Shown here: positions 24,967-35,016 of the stretch, piece after piece | Position numbering within the stretch: position 1 is the first letter of the stretch | Layout of the letters: every line of letters starts with the position of its first letter | Source: Venturia oleaginea | Taxonomy: Eukaryota > Ascomycota > Dothideomycetes > Venturiales > Venturiaceae | DNA length: 64,000 nucleotides | Reading direction: 5' to 3' | Assembly (NCBI GenBank): GCA_013176395.1 | Contig: JABMLP010000002.1 | Span: 1,922,001 to 1,986,000, forward strand | The notes under the pieces: generated by a model | What the model was told of the DNA's origin: nothing | Seen by the model: only the letters and a program-made list of their open reading frames with translations | Databases searched by the model: none | Made by a program: the position numbers and the translations under genes

Positions 24967-26438
24967 ATGCGCTCATCATCAACAATTCGGATCGCGACCC
25001 TTCTCTTCGGCCTGGAAAGCGCAGCATCTAACGTCATTAATCTCAACGAAGTTTGCCTAAGCGTCGTCTCAAAAATCCTATACGGACATCTTGGTATATG
25101 CGGTGCGCCTTCAAATCTCAAGTTTCTAGAAGAGGAGGATTACGCTCCTTGGACATCGAAACCTCAATGTCTATTTTCCAGAAACTCCTCGGATGGAATC
25201 AACGAGCACTACTGCATCTTTTCCAACAAGAATTTTGCGGAAGGACGAGGCATCACGTTCATCACCACACCAGCCATCGCAGCAGCCGTTGCCAAAGAAC
25301 CCGCCTTCACAAACCCAGACACAATCAAGGGAATCAATGATCTAGTTAATCAACCATGGGGTCCTCCCCCCTACGAGATGAGAGCGCTGCCGGGACGCGG
25401 ATTTGGTATGATTGCCAATCGAACAATTTTCCGTGGTGAGAGGTTGATGCAAGAGACGCCTACATTTGTGTATAATAGAAACCTCTACACCTTGTTCGAT
25501 GATCAGGATCGTGTTCCGCTGCATTGGCATGGAGCTTATTCGTTGCCGGATGAGACGAGGGAAGAGCTTTTGGCGTTGCATAAGCATCATGGTGGGGACG
25601 AGCTTGATGATTTGATGAGGACAAATGCTTTTGGAGCGTATTATGGCGAGCCTTATGTGCTGCACAATAACGTGATGCCCAGGATTTCGGTAAGTTTTGT
25701 CTCGTCTCTTCCCCGGGCCATCTTGAAAGTGAACGCTAACGACGATCGCAGCGGTTTAACCACGACTGTCGACCAAATGCTCACTACTACTTCGAAACAG
25801 AGACTATGACACAATACGTCCACGCCGTCCGCACAATCAACCCAGGCGAAGAAGTCCTGATCAATTGTAAGCCTTCCACTTCCTTTCCAAAATTAGACTA
25901 ACCCTACTTCAAAGACACGGACGCAGAGTACACCTCCACAGAACGTCAACACGCCATCCACTTATCATGGGGCTTCACCTGCTCCTGCTCCATCTGCCGC
26001 CAACCAAAAACCCACATAACCGCCTCCGACACGCGTCTCTATCTAATAAAAGCCCTCAAAGAGAAACTAAACGACTGGACCGAAGACCAACCCGCCCGCA
26101 CCTCAATGGCCGAAGCCCTAATCCAACTCTATCAACAAGAACGTCTCGATGTACCTATAGCCACGGGATACGAGAGTGCAGCATACGCGTATGCGATCGA
26201 GGGGGATGAATTCAAGGCACGCAAGTTTGCGGCGCTTGCTGTTGAGTCAATGACGATCTTTTATGGGGCTAATCATCCCTTGACGTTGGACTTGGAGGTT
26301 ATGATGTTGGATCCTAAGAAGCATCGGACGTGGCTTTATCGGGTGCCTAAGAAGCAGGTTGATAAGGGGCCGGGGGCAGAGAACGATACAAAGGTCGAGG
26401 GGAAGGAGGGGAAGAGCGATGAGTGGAGTTTCTTCTAG
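24967..26438 (+). CDS. SET domain protein with N-terminal signal-like segment
   Basis: Three exons (24967-25689, 25752-25866, 25915-26438) encode 453 residues; the introns are 62 and 48 bp, and the joins are fixed by the SET core. The motif NHDCRPN at residues 244-250, then EEVLINY, then post-SET CSCSIC at 302-307 identify the SET fold. The first 25 or so residues from the ATG at 24967 are hydrophobic after a short basic start, so the protein could enter the secretory path, as seen in a group of mould SET proteins of unknown role. The region from about 360 to the end is helical and TPR-like (repeated Ala-rich helices), followed by a charged tail. The methyl-acceptor is unknown. It differs clearly from the SET protein at 477-1571 (extra N-terminal domain), so it is not a recent duplicate. 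Confidence 0.85.
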
Positions 26439-27412
26439 AGGACTCTTACTTGTGAAGGTGCACTGTGGTGGTAAGAAAATTGTGAGGATGCTTTACTTGG
26501 TATGTTTCTAGTTCGGGCGTTGATGGTTATATGGATTCTCCTTTCATGTACGAAAAATCCCAAATCGCTAAAGAAAATTTTTCAGCCTGGTTCAGCTTAA
26601 CACTCCTAATGGTTAAAGTTACCGCAGCGGTATATTCTCTAGTGAATAAGAGTAGCACTGTACTGGCCATTGAATTACTACATCTGTTGTTACAGCGATC
26701 TCGGTAGTAGCAGTGGTGATGGTAGCCAACCTCGTTTTTTCATGCTCAAAATACTGTGGTATCCGGGTGGATAAATGTGCATTCATTTTCGCTTTAAAAT
26801 ATTGCACACTGGACGGTAATTCTGAGCAAAGTAATTAATGGCTTTTACGGGAGAAAAGCAATAGTTTGATTGAAGTAATGCTCGTAAGAGATTTGCTAGC
26901 TTAACAGGTCAGCCCCATGTTTTCAAGGAGTGAGATGTGTGTCACGGGAGCAATAGAAGCAGTCGTAGATCACGTTGACAAATGATTAGCCGTGCTAGCT
27001 ATAAGCGGGCGTGATAGAAGTCAATGGTAGTATCGTTCTAAGGATCAAAACATTGCGTGAAGAATCTAAGTACAGGGAGGAATCGCAAGGTATATATGGG
27101 ATTCCTTGGTTCGTGCGCTGAAGTCACGTGTATACCAGTTCATGGTAACATTCTCAGTGTCACTCCGTGACAATGTGTATCCATCCCGTTTTCACTTCCT
27201 ATGTCGACTGTCGACGATCGACCAGCGCATCAACCCTCAGTATACGTCCATCAACCAACCATCAACCATCGATAAGCGTCCATCGACCATCAACCATCAA
27301 TATGCGTACGTAGAACGAGGCGAGACCTGAGCATAGGCATCATCCGGAGCTTATGTACCACTGGCATAGTCAGTCAATCGCGACATAAGAAAATCTTGAG
27401 GATCTAGGAAGC
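26439..27412. other. intergenic with imperfect tandem CCATCAAC-type repeat
   Basis: No gene is seen. An imperfect repeat of ccatcaaccatcgat and cgtccatc units spans about 27208-27304. This begins the gene-poor accessory island. Confidence 0.4.
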
Positions 27413-27717
27413 CTACTTGGTTCCAGGCACGACGCAGTATGTATAATAATCCTGGTCTACTGTGTTCACTTTACAGCATACTGACTTTGTCCTTGGTGGA
27501 CATAAGGGTCCCGGGGGTGCACAGGCGTCGTTACTGGATGTGCACTAAATCATACCTCGGTTATTTTCAAACAATGGATAAAAAGGTGGGTTTGACCTAC
27601 CTTAACTCGACTTGGGCTTCCAGGGCGGCAACTTGCTGGCGGATCCTGACACTTTGCGGCTCCCGTTAAAGGGATGAGGCTGATGATGGCTAGGAGACTG
27701 AGAGATGCGATATGCAT
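27413..27717 (-). CDS. small secreted eight-cysteine protein, copy 1 (intact)
   Basis: Two exons (27717-27601 and 27544-27413) encode 82 residues; the 56 bp intron has GTAGGT and TTTAG ends. Residues 1-20 form a signal peptide (a hydrophobic run of Leu and Ile ending at Ala-Ala). The mature part has eight cysteines spaced C-x6-C-x9-C-x6-C-x6-C-x7-CC-x12-C, a layout consistent with a disulfide-stabilised extracellular protein. The intron falls directly before the third cysteine codon, exactly as in the paralogue at 31108-31388, and exon 1 is 39 codons long in both. I recognise no named family; single-CC spacing rules out a hydrophobin. Effector-like or antimicrobial roles are possible but inferred. 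A truncated LINE copy lies about 180 bp upstream of its start. Confidence 0.75.
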
Positions 27718-27897
27718 AATGGAGGAAGTAGGTAAAGGAAGCGGGTTGAGAAAGTAGGTTGAAAAAGCGGGTTTATCGATCCGCCACCGGTTATCGTTGG
27801 AAATACTGACTGACTTTATATTGTAGAATATACCATTGTGTTCGGGCAAATAAATATAAATTCTCTTGGTACACCTCCGTACAGTTGATGAAATATA

Positions 27898-27911
27898 CAG
27901 CATCATAATTA
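27898..27911. repeat. 14 bp target-site duplication (left) of the LINE insertion
   Basis: The sequence cagcatcataatta occurs here and again at 29044-29057, exactly bordering the LINE fragment. It is the expected footprint of target-primed reverse transcription. Confidence 0.8.
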
Positions 27912-29043
27912 ATTAATTAAATTCTTGTTTAACGTCCGATACGGGCCACTGATTGGCCTACGCAGACATGTTACCATACATAGGAAAAACCCCTAAGGGA
28001 AAACCCCTTTGCCCTGCCCCGCAGGCGGCCGGCGTATCTATAGAGAATCGCCTGCGTTCCGCCGTTAACTATATAGTATAGTCCCCTTCTCAACCGCTGC
28101 TTCCTTTACCGGCTGATCTCATTCCATTCCGTCCCTAGCCCTCTCCTTTTCTTCCGAACCTAAATCCCCAGCTCCGGTAGTCGACCGTTTTGGACCCGGT
28201 CGCCTATATCCATTCCTCGAGGGCTGGCGTAGGGAAGAGGGATCCGGTACCTTCTTCCTCGATATCGCGCGCTACATGTAGCTGTTTGAGGACACCCTGT
28301 TTAACGAACCACCTCGCCGCGTACTGTGCGCGACCCTTCTCTGAGAGCATCCTAGGAAGTATCTCCGTTCCCGTATCTCGAATGAGTGCTGTTCGATCGA
28401 AGTTAGGGCAATGAAGGAGGATATGCCGTACCGTCTGCGCCTGGGCTCCGCACTCGCACCGCGGGAGTATCCCAGGGACCCTAACCGAGGCAAGCCACGC
28501 GTTGAGGCCAATGACCTCTGTACGCATAAGAAAGAGTGCTGTAGCTTCCGCTTTAGTTAGGCCTTTGTAGAGTAAAGACACCGGCGTTCGCCATGTAGCA
28601 CTCCAGGTAGTTGCTGTCTTGCCTCGCGCTGTATAGTGCCAGCGCCTACTCCACTCAAGGTCTGCCCAGCGCGGGAGATATATCCCTGCCCTTACTTGTG
28701 GTTGTCCCCTTGTCGCCCGCCGTATCTCTCCCCTTCGTCCTCCACGCGTTGCGGCTTGCGCCGCCTTGTGTCGCAGGTACTCCTGTATCTCGTTTTCGCA
28801 CTCCAAGGCTCTTTTACGAAGTAGTTCCACTGTAACGGGCGGCCGCGTAGCGGTATCAACCTGCCTACGCTGCGCCCGTGTAGCCTCCCAAATCTGGTCC
28901 AGCAGCGTATTAGATTCTATACTAACCCTGTGGTTTGTGGTTCGTACGGCGTATTGAAGTGCTGCCTGCTCGATTTGTATATCGATCGGTAGGATACCTG
29001 TCTCGCGTTCCATCGCAGCGCGCGGCGACCTCTTATATCCACC
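27912..29043 (-). mobile_element. 5'-truncated non-LTR (LINE, Tad/I-like) retrotransposon copy
   Basis: This 1,132 bp insertion is bordered by 14 bp direct repeats (27898-27911 and 29044-29057). Its 3' end on the minus strand carries an (AATT)n-type tail at about 27911-27922. An open frame ending at 28204 covers most of it. Its C-terminal part has the zinc-knuckle C-x-C...H...C phrase RCECGAQAQTVRHILLHCP, which in fungal LINEs follows the reverse transcriptase and RNase H domains; those domains are lost through 5' truncation. The segment from 28204 to 27912 is the 3' untranslated part. The element is GC-rich against its AT-rich surroundings and keeps a long open frame, so it looks recent and little affected by repeat-induced mutation. 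Confidence 0.85.
28204..29043 (-). pseudogene. LINE ORF2 C-terminal remnant (zinc-knuckle region)
   Basis: About 280 codons of open frame remain inside the truncated LINE copy. The reverse-transcriptase catalytic block is absent, so it cannot mobilise itself. The open frame runs a further 13 codons beyond the insertion into flanking DNA, which is accidental. The arginine-rich middle and the C-terminal HILLHCPNFDRTALI phrase support LINE identity. Confidence 0.75.
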
Positions 29044-29057
29044 CAGCATCATAATTA
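29044..29057. repeat. 14 bp target-site duplication (right) of the LINE insertion
   Basis: Identical to 27898-27911. It marks the 5' edge of the minus-strand LINE copy. Confidence 0.8.
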
Positions 29058-29282
29058 CAGAAGTAAATGTTCCTTTGATCATGTAAGTTAATTACCGCAT
29101 AAGAGCTCTACCCCACAGCGGAAATTAGCTGAAACATATCGATTGGTTCTTACCCCCTCCGAAAAGCCTCGGTGTACTATGACAGAGTTAAAGCCTTTAC
29201 TGTACAGAACGGTCCGATCCGGATCCTTGAGCCTGGGGTGTACTGTAATCAACGGATTGATGTTGTGGTCTCTAGGTAACTG

Positions 29283-29652
29283 GGAACAGATTCGAAAAGA
29301 ATAATGTGCTTTCGAAGTTAACGAGGACACACTGCAAGTCAAAGTGACTTGTTTTCTGAGAGCCAAGATAAGTGACTTGTTTCTGAGCCAAGATAGCCAA
29401 GGATGAAAATCATGCTGCTCAAACACCTCGATTAACCTCGTTCAACGTCGATCTGTCGATTACGCCGCATAAACTTCCTACTCTATAATATAAAATCTCG
29501 AGATTCCATCAGAATCTTACAAAAATCCTATAAAATCCTGCGGGCCCTAATCTACAGCTGTCTTGGCTTTCAGAGAACAAGTCACTTTGACTTGAAGTTT
29601 GTCCTCGTTAATCTCGAAAGCACAATATCTTGGAACAGATTCGAAAAGAATA
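29283..29652. mobile_element. MITE-like element with about 66 bp inverted arms and 21 bp flanking direct repeats
   Basis: The arm at 29305-29370 (starting tgtgctttcgaagttaacg) recurs in inverse orientation at 29560-29625 with a few differences. Each arm contains the small palindrome caagtcaaagtgacttg. Just outside, the 21 bp sequence ggaacagattcgaaaagaata stands in direct orientation at 29283-29303 and 29632-29652. No coding sequence lies between the arms. The superfamily is unknown. Related arm sequence occurs again near 29873-29900 and 29969-29995. Confidence 0.6.
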
Positions 29653-30290
29653 GAGTCTGAAAAATCGCGGCCAAGCCTTGCCGCACTGAGGGCTGTTTCC
29701 CACTGAGGAAGTAGATATGCAGACCGCGATACGAATATTTACTTTAAGACACCTTCTTCATTCCTATAGAGTATATCGTTGCTTTCTAAATGAAGGAGGA
29801 CAACCGTTGGTATAGCCTCAGTACTGCTAGCCTTGGCCACAATTTTTTCAAACTCGGATTTTTTTCGTGTCTGTCCTCGTTTATTCGGAAACCACAATAA
29901 CAGACGTGCATGCTCAGGTATCTTGGCTCTTAGAAAACCATTCAATCGCAGGTTGCAGATATCCCCGACTCCTGGTTAACCTCGAAAGCATATTAAATGG
30001 GATGGCAAAAACCTGAAGTTCCGGTAGGTAATTACTTCGGCTAAAGTCTCTACTCGCACATGCATCGCTCAAATGTACTGCCCCGTGCATGGACGTACTC
30101 GGACATGCATTGTCCAAGGATACATGCATTATGCATAGACTATTAGCTAGAATTAAGTATTACGCTACAGATGTGACATATATTCACTTTGATTGGCTAA
30201 GGTAACAGCATATCCGAGCATGTGTAATGCATGTGCCAGTATGCAGCCGAGAATGCATGTCCGAATATACATATATATGCGCGAGTACAT
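29653..30290. repeat. cluster of further inverted-repeat fragments
   Basis: Copies of the arm of the preceding element (gtcctcgtttattcggaaaccacaat near 29873; tcctggttaacctcgaaagcat near 29969) lie here. So do two regions rich in acatgcat and tcggacatgcatt (about 30047-30140 and 30196-30290) that are partly inverse to each other. This looks like a pile of small non-autonomous elements. No gene is seen. Confidence 0.4.
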
Positions 30291-30392
30291 TTTGCCAAGG
30301 CCATCATTTATTTCTCACTGGCTCAAATCTCGCCATATTGCTCCACCATCAGTTTCTCAAAAATCTCCAGAACTCTAATCTTGATAAGCCCA

Positions 30393-30635
30393 CTACCAAA
30401 TGCAATGTTTGTCATTGCGAGGACTACCCGCTCAGCAGATGTGATTTCTTTTTCCTGGACAAAGGTTGAAGATACTACAGTTGTTTGCTCCCTGGCACTG
30501 TGACACCCCATTTAGTTTCGACACACACGAAGATAGGTTTGGCTTACCGGACGCCAGGCACGTCCTGGCCATACGCATTCCGGTGTCGGGCCCAGAGGCT
30601 GGTGACACCCAGAAGACGCAGAGAGTGATGTGCAT
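30393..30635 (-). pseudogene. small secreted eight-cysteine protein, copy 2 (broken)
   Basis: This copy aligns with the copy at 31108-31388 from start codon to end. Exon 1 (30635-30548) is 88 nt instead of 117, a net loss of 29 nt that shifts the frame through the signal-peptide and first-cysteine region. The 50 bp intron keeps GTAAG and CAG ends. Exon 2 (30497 downward) still reads C-x5-C-x5-C-x7-C but ends early, because the second cysteine of the CC pair is a TGA stop at 30432-30434. Homologous sequence continues to the old stop near 30393. The gene is therefore a pseudogene with two independent lesions. Confidence 0.7.
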
Positions 30636-31107
30636 GATAGAGGAGGCGGGCAAACGAGACGTTTTTGGACAATGATGCGAAGGACTCACTAAGTACAAGA
30701 CGCACTGAAAACTGTGCGAAGTTACACTGTACTTAACCTACGACTTTCCCCCCGACACATAGTACGGAGCAATTACCGAGAAGTACTGTTTCCATCACCC
30801 CTTTTCGTACCTCCATGATCACATCCCAATCCAACCATGACCGTATGATTCAAGACCACTAGTGTCGAAGACTTTCGGCGACTTTTACCGACTCAAATCT
30901 CGACATGTTGCTCCATCACCCATCTGAGTCTTGTACTATTAAGCAATGACGAGTATGTCCTGATTTCTCTTCTGATATCACCCAGCTTCCCATGAAACCA
31001 AGTCAGACGAACCTGAGCTCAACTTCATTCGGATCTTAGCTAAAGTAATTGATCAACCACAACATGAAAGAACTGTAAGGATGTAGGAAGCCTAACCAGT
31101 TCGTCCA
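30636..31107. other. spacer between copies 2 and 3 of the secreted family, partly duplicated
   Basis: The sequence ctcaaatctcgacatgttgctccatc at 30893-30918 resembles 30324-30349, which lies downstream of copy 2. This supports tandem duplication of a unit containing gene plus flanks. The strand upstream of copy 2 also resembles that upstream of copy 3 (shared cgagacgtt-type block). No other gene is seen. Confidence 0.5.
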
Positions 31108-31388
31108 CTATGGAATGCAATGTTCCTTAGGGGCGGGCGTGCTCGCGCAGCAGATATGATTTTTTCTTCCAGGACATCTGTTGTCGCCGAGATTACAACT
31201 GTTGACTCCCTCGCACTGAATTTCATTCCAGTCAGTTTCGACCAGCAGACACGAAGAGGAATGGGACATACCGGACGCCAAGCAGGTTGTCCATAAAGAC
31301 AATTTGGTGGCGGATCGTTACAGTATTGGGCTCCGGCGAAGGAAAAGAGGCTGATGACAACCAGAAGATTGATAGATGTGATCTGCAT
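31108..31388 (-). CDS. small secreted eight-cysteine protein, copy 3 (intact)
   Basis: Two exons (31388-31272 and 31215-31108) encode 74 residues. The 56 bp intron is the same length and sits at the same place (before Cys3) as in copy 1. A signal peptide of about 20 residues ends in AGA. The mature 54 residues carry eight cysteines spaced C-x6-C-x9-C-x5-C-x6-C-x7-CC-x9-C, plus a basic PGRKNHICC patch shared with copy 2. The mature part differs from copy 1 at most non-cysteine positions, a pattern often seen in secreted proteins under diversifying selection. After the stop codon the text TAGGCTTCCTA resembles the region around the stop of copy 1, confirming common descent. No named family is recognised. 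Confidence 0.75.
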
Positions 31389-33835
31389 GATGGAAGAGAC
31401 GGCAATTGAGACGTTCTGTTGGATGGTTATGCCGAAAATACTGGCCTCATATAAGACGTAGGTAAGATTACTCTCTCCACTCCCCCTTTTGTTTGTCAGA
31501 CGAAGTTTTGGACAATGTCGTTCTCGGATAGAATTCCTGGTCCTCAATGTGGCAGCTGTAACTAAAATCCGCAACTTGTGGACAAGAACGAGGGGAGGCG
31601 TCTCGTATTTTGACTTCCTATTGCTTTTGAACGAGACGGCATTGTTTGCGGCTAGTACTTCATTCAAGCCGGCACTCTGGCACCTACTTCATCTGAAAAT
31701 CAGATTGTTTTCATTACCAGACTGCTAGTTGAACATTCCGGATCGCGCGGTTGGAAGGCACCAAGAGGTATAATTTGCAAGGGGCTCGAAGGCAGGACTA
31801 CTGGCGTAGCATCAAGACTTTCTCGCCATAAATTCGCGGTACGATCGATGTCCAAAGCGGGGAGAAGCAGCAGCATGGTTATTGACGATCTGAAGGGATG
31901 AAGTGCGCGAACCGGCTACTAAAGTGGTTGGTATCGATACGATAACCAAAGCCAAGACCAAGCGAACCGAGAATCATGAGACTACTCGGGGGACTACATA
32001 TTATGAACATTAACTCGGGGAACGGCAGAGAAAAGGTCGCTACTATCGTAGCCCCTATTGATATCTATAACTTCGGAACCGTTAATTACCTCGAAGGCTC
32101 AGAGGGTGCTAGATTACTCGGGCATAAATCTTGGGCGTACTGTTTCTACCGCACATTATCTTTATTCTACCGCATAATGGATTATCCTACCATATAACGG
32201 AAAGAGTCTCTATTTTTGAGCGTAACTTTATTAGATCTTTCGCGAAGAAAAAGAACCTTCTTTACCTCCTCTATAATTTAAGACCTTAACCTTCAATTTC
32301 CCTTACGGCGTATAACTTTGCGAAGAGCAAGAGCTTGGGCGGTGAGGTTATCTCGGGTGCGGTAGAAATAGTGCTGGCCTAAATCTTTAGCCGACCCGGT
32401 TCAATCTCCTCAGCTTTTGCTCGAGAATGGCCAATCGAGGACCCTGGGCAAGATATTATCTATCAAGAACATACAAGAAGCGAAAAACCTCCTGGGCGAG
32501 GACGTTGCTAGGAAAGTCTCCGGCAACGAGTACGTCCAAGATCGACTAGTACTTTTTAAACATCGATATCGGCGGATTAGTCTTGCGAATCCCCGCTACT
32601 GTGTATTTCTGTCTTTTTTTGCTTTTCCGCTGGTGGCGGCGAATGAACTTTTGATGACGCATCTTGCCCATAGTAAGAAGTGGAATAACTTCTCTGGCCT
32701 ACCTATATTCTCGCCAATTTTCGGTGCGATTGAGGTGTCTTGAAGACGAAAGGGGCGATATACTTTTATCGGGTTAGGCAAGGCTAAAGAAAAAAAAGGA
32801 GTAAAATATAGTATTTTAGGAGAACTGGAATTCTTGCTTGTTGTTCTACTATAATTAATCCAAGACGCGAGCTTTCAAGATTTCTACCGTATAGACAATT
32901 GCCGTTACCTTACTTCCAGATGGTACGGTGAGGGAGGAAGAGGGGCAAATCTGGAAAAATTAGGGAGGTATTAATAACCAATCTTATACGTTTACCATAA
33001 CACTCTCTTCTCAGCTCAAGCTACCAACCAACTATAACCGCAATTCTAATTCCAACTACTTGACCTTCGAACCAACTTCCAAAAATCCCTAGTATAGAAT
33101 ATCAAGACACCCTCTCCTACATTATCGCCATCCCATTTGAAGAAATGCAACTCTACCCATACCACATGAAGAAGAAGCAATATGAAAAAGACGTCGAGTA
33201 TAACGATGAAACATGTTTGTAGTATTAGGATATTTCTACGCGCTTTAGTGGTATAGAATTTTGAAACAAGGGGACGATGAGGTGAGTCCATCTTTTCGGG
33301 AAGGGAGATTGGGGCGGATGGGGTGCTAAGTGGCGAAGGTTAGGCTAAGGTGATTTGTGAGGTGGATGGCTGGAAGGGGTAATTCGTTTCGTGGATGAGG
33401 GGAGAGAGGGAAGGAAGAAACGGTGAGAAGAAGGAGCAATATGTAAGGATACGTATAGTTTGGCTGGAAGACTTCTAGTACCACAACAGATCTTCACCCG
33501 AACAGTTGGAAATGAAGTGCCTTTCAGTGTGGTTGCGTGCAATTCTCTTGAGCCCTCCAGATATCCTGCTGATCTCAAACGTTCAAATATGTAGCGAGCT
33601 CATGGTCTCACTCTCTATGCAGAAGCTATGTTTCTTTGTTCAACCAAGCTTGTTGATCTATTTGAATGTCCCTTGACCACGATATTTCTTCCTGGCAGTT
33701 TGCTCTGTATTGATCTATTCCCAGCTCTTTTACTAACCAAAGGCCAGACCTAACAAACACATTGGTATTCTACATCGTGGCCGGCTGAAACGAACGACTC
33801 AATCATCCCAGCAGCCTGCCCCAACCTATAGTGAA
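31389..33835. other. 2.4 kb gene-poor stretch, no supported gene
   Basis: Short open frames exist (for example 32417-32743, + strand) but show no domain. A repeated ctaccgcata motif near 32145-32195 and AT-rich blocks (32780-32830, 32960-33060) suggest eroded repeats. Nothing can be named. Confidence 0.35.
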
Positions 33836-35016
33836 TCATTCTGGAGTATTGATAACACGACCTTTCATTAGTCTCAGTTCATACCACCTTCCGAAAAAGA
33901 GTCGTACTACCTCTGCACTCTCTCGGTGTAGCCTGACACTCTCGTCCTGGGAGATTTTGTCCGTACATGACTTCAAGAGAATCACACCGCCATGACCTCG
34001 GTTTTTCAAATCTTCCCTCATTCTGTCAACAGCGTCTTTCGCTTGACCAGCAAACCACGCTGCCGCGAATTCTCTGCCGTGCCAATTCTCATCGCTACTC
34101 GCTATATGCAACTTGAAGTCTAAGACAACCGCTCGTTTGGCGGTGGAACCTTACTTCTGTGCCCGGTTCTCGATTCTCGTGACCCAATGATGAAGCATAT
34201 TTCCCACTGTAGCCTCCTCTTGTTTGTTCGACTTGACTTCGCCGTACTCGAACTGGTGTATAGGCCCGAAGCAGTGGACTATCAAATGGATGTTTCGAAA
34301 CTCAAGGACCCGATCGAACTGACGCGCATCGGCTGGAATCTGGCCAGGTTGCCAACCTTTGTAGTCGAGCTGGGCAGTGCGTGTTCGATGGAGAATATCG
34401 AGAGCTTCGTCGCGGGTTTGATGGGAGGTCAGTATGATGTTAATTGGCAGCACGCGTCGGACTGGAGCTGTATGATCCGAAGACTTGTATTTGTATAGTA
34501 ATGGGAGGGCAGTTTCGCTGAGAGGATCGCCCTCAGTGCTGAAGATGTACTCGTAGATCTTATTTCTGAGCTCGGGTGGCAAGTCGAGGAAGTTAGGATA
34601 GCTGTGCTACTCAGTAGTATTAGCGATGATAATGGAGCACGCTTGCTTTGTCAGTCTATCCCTATCTCTGCCCTTCTGGAGACCATCTTTCTTTTTCAAA
34701 TTGATCTCAAGTTGGACCTTGGTGATGAAGGACCGAGGAGCCGAGTGTGACAGTGGCGATGGTAAGCTTACCTACGAAACACACCCCGAAGCGCTTTAAG
34801 ATCCGCAGCCGAGAGGGTCTTGAGGAGGTCGCGTTGCGGCTTTGCAAGCCTTGCTAGCTTTTGAAGGTCGAGTAGGTCTTTCTGATCGCTGTTGAGCTCA
34901 AATTCTAGCTGGAGAGCGTATTCAGCGACTTCCTTCCCGTCCTGCTCCGTGTTATTAGTCGTGTAAAAGAGGTACGGTACCAAAGGTACATTACTGACCG
35001 ATTGCGGATGCGCCAT
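33836..35016 (-). CDS. 2EXR/F-box-like domain protein
   Basis: Three exons (35016-34772, 34601-34155, 34094-33836) encode 316 residues. The key motif LPPELRNKIYEYIF at about residues 88-101 is the signature of the large mould family of 2EXR/F-box-related proteins, whose function is mostly unknown. The first intron is 170 bp, longer than its neighbours. The second is inferred: without it an in-frame TAA at 34151-34153 would end the protein, but a perfect GTAAGG donor overlaps that TAA, and a TAG acceptor 60 bp on restores the same frame into more than 85 coding-like codons. The weak point is the absence of a clear branch site in that intron. The Ala/Glu/Leu-rich N-terminal 80 residues have no recognised domain. 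Confidence 0.6.

Noticed and set aside
27413..31388. Secreted eight-cysteine proteins as hydrophobins
   Set aside because: Hydrophobins have two CC pairs (C-CC-C-C-CC-C); these proteins have only one, at positions 6-7, and different spacing.
32417..32743. A 108-codon open frame in the accessory island
   Set aside because: No domain, no signal peptide, no homologous feature nearby. It is likely chance in low-stop sequence.
33836..35016. Stop-codon readthrough in the 2EXR gene
   Set aside because: A 60 bp intron with a GTAAGG donor and TAG acceptor removes the stop in frame, which is the simpler explanation.
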